Origin: an uncultured Synergistales bacterium | GTDB taxonomy: Bacteria > Synergistota > Synergistia > Synergistales > Aminobacteriaceae | Length of the DNA stretch: 11,084 nucleotides | Assembly (NCBI GenBank): GCA_905234205.1 | Contig: CAJOGG010000104.1 | Coordinates: 8,749-19,832 of the forward strand | Direction of reading: 5' to 3' | Notes under the pieces: model-generated | The model's input: the letters and a program-made list of their open reading frames with translations, nothing else | Told to the model about the DNA's origin: nothing | Databases searched by the model: none | Made by a program: the position numbers and the translations under genes | Part shown: piece after piece, positions 7,287 through 11,084 of the stretch | Layout of the letters: each line of letters opens with the position of its first letter | Numbering within the stretch: position 1 is the first letter of the stretch

Positions 7287-7769
7287 TCAAATCTGACAGA
7301 ATGAGCCCCAAATAATCGCATTTTTTAACAAGCATACGATCACGAAGGCTACCCACATAGTGAACGTTATCAATATCGGCACTAAATAAACGGGCCAGGC
7401 GCTTCTCGAAAACATGATACGCAAAACTGATTGTTCAGTGTACCCCTTAAAACTCATGTTATACGGATCTTCAACTTCAGCAAAATTTTCCGGGAGGTCT
7501 TTTGTTCGTATGTCGTCATAAAGATGACGGAAAAGCCTTTCCATTTGCAAGTACCACGCGTCAAGCCACCAGAAGACTATGAGTATGATAATTACGCAAG
7601 GTGAAGCAAACAACACGCTCCGGGAGTTATCACTACCCAAAATTATAACTGACAATGCAGCAAATATTGTCATTGCCCACGTCTTGCATTGAAGGGAATT
7701 CGCCCCCATTCGGCTTATTACTCCTTGAATCATTTCCAAATGTGTTGTCCTACGATATTGTTCTGCCAT
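7287..7769 (-). CDS. Small three-helix membrane protein, partner of the TIR-like gene
   Basis: A 160-residue protein with hydrophobic segments at about 31-44, 51-69 and 127-148. Between helices 2 and 3 is a polar cytosol-type stretch that begins WWLDAWYLQMERLFRHLYD (67-85). The N-terminal amphipathic part reads MIQGVISRMGANSLQCK (13-29). A short pair of helices followed by an aromatic, charged helix resembles the small SLATT-like/2TM proteins found beside nucleotide-signalling and TIR immunity genes. I recognise the pattern, not a named family. The start ATG is 6 bp after the TIR-like gene's stop, and its ribosome site (GAGG) lies inside that gene's last codons, so the two are a coupled operon. 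Local base composition is AT-richer than the liv genes. A membrane-disrupting or signal-receiving effector role is an inference from context. Confidence 0.7.
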   Translation of the reverse strand: MAEQYRRTTHLEMIQGVISRMGANSLQCKTWAMTIFAALSVIILGSDNSRSVLFASPCVIIILIVFWWLDAWYLQMERLFRHLYDDIRTKDLPENFAEVEDPYNMSFKGYTEQSVLRIMFSRSAWPVYLVPILITFTMWVAFVIVCLLKNAIIWGSFCQI

Positions 7770-7775
7770 TATTTG

Positions 7776-8592
7776 CTACCTCGCTTCCGGAAATCTTTTG
7801 TAAAGTTCATCTAGGGCATATTGTTTTGACAAGTGCATTCTCTTCAAGTTTTGCAAAATTGTTATATCTAGCCTATGCAAATGGTTCAAATTAGCTGAAT
7901 ATTTAAATTTAGGCAACCTAGACTCCGCCAAAATTGTTGTTTCCGTGTAAAATCTATCAGGAATATTAGGTTTTATAAGACTTGAAGTTAGTAGCTCACT
8001 ATATAGCCATGGTGAATACGTTGAATATTCATTGTCCTTGATTTTGCTAGGATCTAAATCCAATGAATTATGAGTCCCAACAAAGATAAAACACTCCGTA
8101 GAGTCAATCATTTTAACAAGAGCTCCATTTAGTAACATATAAACATGCGCCGTAGATTGATTTCGTTTGTCATAATCAAATAAATTGTGACGTTGAGTAT
8201 CTTTTGTACAATATTCGTTGTCAATGACTTTAAGCAATTTACCACAGTAGCCCCAAACTCGAGAATCTATAAACGCTAAAAGCTCGCCAACATGTTTTAC
8301 AAAAATCAACTATGAATTTCTCGTCTTGATGCGAGTGTGACAAAAATATATCAGCCTTAATATTCGGAAACCAATCGTCCTCAACTTTAGATGTATCAAG
8401 TACACCGTCTTCTACATAATTCTTAAGTATATATTTCTCCAAGCTAGTTTCTATTTCAGTCTGATACGAAGCAATCATAGCATTATATTTTCCTACAACC
8501 TCATCTTTATAGATATAATCATTCCCATAAAGTTTCTTAACAAATTCATCAAAGCCATCATTACCAACTTGAATATTAAATCCCTTAAACAT
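7776..8592 (-). pseudogene. TIR-like domain protein, frameshifted
   Basis: Two overlapping minus-strand frames (start to 8239, and about 8309 to 7776) make one 272-codon protein with one extra base. Part 1 has a helical N-terminus (residues 1-75), then DWFPNIKADIFLSHSHQDE (73-91), the first strand and box 1 of a TIR-like fold. Part 2 continues with FIDSRVWGYCGKLLKVID, DYDKRNQSTAHVYMLL, CFIFVGTHNSL and SPWLYSELLTSS. The Glu of YSEL sits where TIR NADases carry their catalytic Glu. The frames join at VDFCK-HVGELLAFIDS if one base is skipped in the A4 run at 8298-8295 (T5 at 8305-8301 is also possible). The linker between box 1 and FIDS looks about three residues short compared with relatives as I remember them, so a small deletion is another option. 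TIR proteins cleave NAD+ or make signal nucleotides in anti-phage systems, and that role is inferred. The start is the ATG at 8592 with GGAGG 8 nt upstream. Without recoding the product stops shortly after box 1. Confidence 0.78.
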
Positions 8593-8600
8593 GTCCGTAA

Positions 8601-8605
8601 CCTCC
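8601..8605 (-). promoter_or_regulatory. Ribosome binding site of the TIR-like gene
   Basis: GGAGG lies 8 nt before the ATG at 8592. It overlaps an in-frame TTG at 8607, and so rules that TTG out as the start. Confidence 0.75.
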
Positions 8606-8613
8606 AATTACAA

Positions 8614-8644
8614 ATTATAGAATGAAATTTTAGGATAAGTGCAA
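8614..8644 (-). promoter_or_regulatory. Candidate promoter of the TIR-like/membrane protein pair
   Basis: A perfect TATAAT (8619-8614) is preceded, after a long 19-bp spacer, by a weak -35-like TTGCAC (8644-8639). A start near 8607 gives a very short leader carrying GGAGG. The -35 match and spacing are poor, and transcription through from tRNA-Val is an alternative. Confidence 0.45.
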
Positions 8645-8653
8645 AACATAAAC

Positions 8654-8729
8654 TGGTGGGTGATACTGGATTTGAACCAGTGGCCTCTTCCGTGTGAAGG
8701 AAGCGCTACTACCCCTGAGCTAATCACCC
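8654..8729 (-). tRNA. tRNA-Val (anticodon CAC)
   Basis: A 76-nt cloverleaf. The acceptor stem is GGGTGAT/ATCACCC, the anticodon stem CTTCC/GGAAG with loop TTCACAC (anticodon 8696-8694), the T stem-loop CTGG-TTCAAAT-CCAG, and the 3' CCA is encoded. It reads GUG. The D stem GCTC/GCGC has one non-pair (U12-C23). The other stems are intact, so the tRNA is probably functional. Confidence 0.93.
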
Positions 8730-8746
8730 AATTGGTAAGCGTTAAA

Positions 8747-8774
8747 ATTTTATCGCAAACTCTTTTAATGTCAA
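8747..8774 (-). promoter_or_regulatory. Sigma-70-type promoter of tRNA-Val
   Basis: TTGACA (8774-8769) and TAAAAT (8752-8747) are separated by 16 bp, matching the consensus at 6/6 and 5/6 positions. The predicted start near 8740 lies about 11 nt before the mature tRNA-Val 5' end. No terminator is seen between tRNA-Val and the TIR-like gene, so it may drive the cassette and the downstream tRNAs as well. Confidence 0.75.
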
Positions 8775-8785
8775 GACTTAGCCAT

Positions 8786-8816
8786 AAAAAAACACCCCGC
8801 CGCTTGGACAGGGTGT
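8786..8816 (-). terminator. Terminator of the Ig-like repeat protein gene
   Basis: On the minus strand ACACCCTGTC (8816-8807) pairs with GGCGGGGTGT (8801-8792), 10 bp with two G-U pairs and a 5-nt loop, followed by a run of six or more U (8791-8786). It lies 28 bp after the stop codon. Confidence 0.88.
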
Positions 8817-8844
8817 CTTATGTTTCGTGAATAGGCTTTGTAAA

Positions 8845-11084
8845 TTACTCGGCCTTTGCCTCTACTACTTCTTCGATCTCTTCAACTGTCTTTGCGCCCT
8901 CTTCATCAGTGTCTGCTTTTACAGCGATAACTGGTGCATAGGTTACATCGGCGTTGAACCAAGGAGCGATTGTGATCTTATGGCTTTCTGGTACTGCCTC
9001 AATATCTCCGCCCTCTTCGTCATAGAAATCGCAAATCTCGTCGTCCTCGCTGGGCTCTGCGTCCTTCGGGAATGCAAAGTCTTTAAGCTCTGCGCCCTCT
9101 TTAACGGTTTCAGCAAGTTCAACATTGAGATCATACTGGCCATCTTCCGTCACTGTTACTTCAGGAAGTACTGCCGCGATGATGTAGCCTTCTTCGTTGA
9201 CAACTGTACGGACTCCAGCCGTTAAGCCTGCAACTGCTCTCGGTGCTCCAAGTGTAACTGTACCTTCGCCTGTGCTTCTCTTCTGAGCTGCTTCAGGAAG
9301 TGCTACTCTCGTAACCTCGTTGACTGCAATCGCGCTGTCCTCAGGAAGAGCCGTCGTTACAGGGCTAATTGCGAACTCAACCTTCATGGGGTTGCTGCTC
9401 TCTTTAGTTCTCGCGTTAGTAGCAACGATTGTAACACTGTCAGAAATATCGGCGTCGCCAGTATTCTTTAAGCCCTTAGCTACGGTAAGCGTTAATGTTG
9501 CCGTCTTGCCGTTGCCATTAGCCTTAATTTTAGCTGTAGCCTTCTTCGGAGCAGTCCTAATCGCCCAAGTTATCTTCGTGTCGCCCGTGCAGGTCTCATC
9601 AGTTACAGCTACAGTTACTTGCTGAGTAGCCTTGGCCTTCGGTTGAGCCTGAATGTCATCAATTTCGAAATCCTCTATTTCCGGCTTGCCATCGTTGATA
9701 ATAAACTTAACTTTACCAGTTGCTTCACTTCCGACGTTCTTAATCGTTACAGGCATTGTAGTACCTTTCGTAGCAACCAAAGAGCTTGTGTCAATAACTA
9801 AAGCACCTGTCGTTGTGTTTACGTCAATACCGGGGATCGAGTCGTCAAAGTTGAACTTGATCTTAGTGTTCGCATTAGCATTGACAGCCGGCGTTGACTC
9901 AAGTTTTAACCCTGAAACTGAGGCGTCCTTCTTTATTGTGAAGTTCTTTGAGCTAAGCTTCGGTTTCTCGCCCTTGATTCCGATAGTTACGTCGTATGTT
10001 TCAGGCGTATAGGTCAAGTTCTCAGCGTCAAAGCTTATGTTGCGCGCTTCAAGTGTAACCGTTATCGGCTTGTAATCGTCACTGGCATCTGCTGTAACAG
10101 CTTTGGTTGCGTCACTGTTAAGTCCCTTCGCAGGATCAAGTTTGATTCCGTAGGTGTCCTCCAATGTCGTTCTATCCGTGGCACTTGATGAAGGAATATC
10201 CCAAGAGATTCCCTTTGAGCCTTTTGTGGCTGGTTTCGCGGTGAACTTCTTGCCAACGATTACTTCCTTATCAAGCTTGCCTGCAACAGTTTTGATAGCC
10301 GGCGCGGTCATTGCTTGATACGTGTATTTCAAGACTGCTTTCTGCTTCGTCGATGTGTTCGTAGCTGTTAATGTGAAAGTCGTCTTAGTTTCTTTTGCGT
10401 CATCAGTTCTTCCAGTTATATTAACTTGTGTAGGTTTATTACTATCGACGTCGGCTCTAAGACCATTCTTTTCACTCGGTGAAAGCTTAATCTCAAACGG
10501 TTCTGTAATTGTTACCGTGAAGCTATCGTTTATAACGTCTCCGGCTTTCTTGATTACAGTTTTGTCCTCGCTCACTGACCATCTAGGATCGTCGCTGGTA
10601 ACAGAGATTTTGTACACAGCACTGACTGCCTTCTCGTCGTTCGAAGCAGTAATCGTTATAGGAAGATCCTTGAACGCGTAAAGATTATTGCCTGCAAATG
10701 TCAATGTGCCTGTTCCGTCTCCGCTTCCGCCGTCGGCAAACGTAAATCCTTTTATTGCTGTCGATCCAAGTGTCTGATCACCAGTTAAACCAAAGAATTT
10801 CGCTGCGTCCTTCTCCGCGATTTTGGCCAACATGGTAATGCTCTTGGTGCCTGCGGTAGTCTTAAAGGTCTGTCTGTCACTGTCTGACTTAAATGTCAGG
10901 TTTCCAAGCTTCTCAAGAACCGGTGCAATACCCGTTGCTGTTACGTAAAAGTCTGTTGGATCGCCAGCACCTGCAAAGTTTGTCGGCGTTACGGTAATCT
11001 TAAAGCCGTTGATTGTTGCGCCGTCTTTCGTGGTCTGAGGAATGCGGTCAAGTTTGCCCTTAATCGACATAGTGTCAACGTCCC
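8845..11084 (-). CDS. Large extracellular Ig-like repeat protein, C-terminal part (5' end outside window)
   Basis: At least 745 codons are open to the right edge. The first ATG in the window (11070) has no ribosome site and is preceded in frame by DVDT, and no signal peptide follows, so the real start lies beyond 11084. The protein is rich in Thr, Lys, Asp, Ala and Val, with almost no Cys. It consists of diverged beta-rich modules of roughly 80-110 residues with alternating hydrophobic strands, for example GKLDRIPQTT (about residue 5), KLDKEVIVGKKFTA and KPKLSSKNFTIKK. This is the style of bacterial Ig-like/cadherin-like domains in adhesins and S-layer-like proteins. Residues 664-706 (AFPKDAEPSEDDEICDFYDE ... 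ITIAPWFN) form a conserved-looking acidic unit, and the tail is nearly all Glu/Ala/Val/Lys. No LPXTG, transmembrane anchor, Synergist-CTERM-like tail or dockerin is visible at the end, so attachment is unclear. Surface adhesion or an envelope role is an inference. Confidence 0.75.
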   Translation of the reverse strand, partial: DVDTMSIKGKLDRIPQTTKDGATINGFKITVTPTNFAGAGDPTDFYVTATGIAPVLEKLGNLTFKSDSDRQTFKTTAGTKSITMLAKIAEKDAAKFFGLTGDQTLGSTAIKGFTFADGGSGDGTGTLTFAGNNLYAFKDLPITITASNDEKAVSAVYKISVTSDDPRWSVSEDKTVIKKAGDVINDSFTVTITEPFEIKLSPSEKNGLRADVDSNKPTQVNITGRTDDAKETKTTFTLTATNTSTKQKAVLKYTYQAMTAPAIKTVAGKLDKEVIVGKKFTAKPATKGSKGISWDIPSSSATDRTTLEDTYGIKLDPAKGLNSDATKAVTADASDDYKPITVTLEARNISFDAENLTYTPETYDVTIGIKGEKPKLSSKNFTIKKDASVSGLKLESTPAVNANANTKIKFNFDDSIPGIDVNTTTGALVIDTSSLVATKGTTMPVTIKNVGSEATGKVKFIINDGKPEIEDFEIDDIQAQPKAKATQQVTVAVTDETCTGDTKITWAIRTAPKKATAKIKANGNGKTATLTLTVAKGLKNTGDADISDSVTIVATNARTKESSNPMKVEFAISPVTTALPEDSAIAVNEVTRVALPEAAQKRSTGEGTVTLGAPRAVAGLTAGVRTVVNEEGYIIAAVLPEVTVTEDGQYDLNVELAETVKEGAELKDFAFPKDAEPSEDDEICDFYDEEGGDIEAVPESHKITIAPWFNADVTYAPVIAVKADTDEEGAKTVEEIEEVVEAKAE

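Noticed and set aside
7261..7290. TTGACA at 7290-7285 as a promoter for tRNA-Ser
   Set aside because: The match is perfect, but the tRNA begins too close. With normal spacing transcription would start inside the tRNA, and the -10 candidates are poor.
6970..7296. Plus-strand open frame with RIRTHDLRLRRP and CEIRTHDR segments
   Set aside because: These peptides are the familiar spurious translations of antisense tRNA sequence. The frame lies across tRNA-Arg and tRNA-Ser.
8593..8607. TTG at 8607 as start of the TIR-like gene
   Set aside because: It overlaps the GGAGG that sits at the right distance from the ATG at 8592.
8639..8830. Plus-strand 63-codon frame
   Set aside because: It is an antisense read of tRNA-Val and the following terminator, with no ribosome site.
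9320..10681. Hydrophobic plus-strand frames (9320-9625, 9653-10012, 10322-10681)
   Set aside because: They are antisense shadows of the Ig-like gene, whose Thr/Lys/Asp-rich codons read as Val/Phe/Leu-rich on the other strand. None has a ribosome site.

Overview
The window looks like chromosomal DNA from a two-membrane, amino-acid-fermenting bacterium, most likely a member of the Synergistota (Synergistetes). The reasons are a lipid A acyltransferase fragment (an LPS outer membrane), a complete branched-chain amino acid ABC importer with a periplasmic binding protein, Firmicute-like flagellar-region zinc-ribbon proteins (YvyF-like), and a large extracellular Ig-like repeat protein. The phylum is an inference from gene style. 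No rRNA or species marker is present.

Left part (1-2133): a minus-strand lipid A acyltransferase (lpxL/htrB-like) runs off the left edge. Divergent from it is a plus-strand group of two paralogous small zinc-ribbon proteins (413-832 and 881-1306), followed 9 bp later by a type IV prepilin peptidase gene (1316-2090). The peptidase is split by a +1 frame change at a G5 run, just before its second catalytic aspartate motif.

Middle (2091-6885): a minus-strand livK-livH-livM-livG-livF operon, in the same order as the E. coli liv genes, encodes the whole importer. A 13-bp hairpin with a U-tract between the binding-protein gene and the permease genes probably sets their expression ratio, and a second terminator closes the operon at 2091-2133.

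Right-middle (6977-8774): three minus-strand tRNA genes, Val(CAC), Ser(GCU) and Arg(ACG), lie between a good promoter and a terminator. Between tRNA-Val and tRNA-Ser sits an AT-richer two-gene cassette: a TIR-like protein (7776-8592, broken by a +1 shift) and a coupled three-helix membrane protein (7287-7769). This looks like a small immunity-type module and is the most interesting part of the window. I read it as an accessory cassette inserted into a tRNA transcription unit, with the TIR partner inactivated or mis-sequenced in this copy.

Right end (8786-11084): the 3' part of a large minus-strand gene for an extracellular protein of Ig-like modules with an acidic C-terminus. Its 5' end lies outside the window, and it ends in a strong terminator at 8786-8816.

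No CRISPR array, insertion sequence or rRNA was seen. There is no gene-free stretch longer than about 160 bp apart from the tRNA block.
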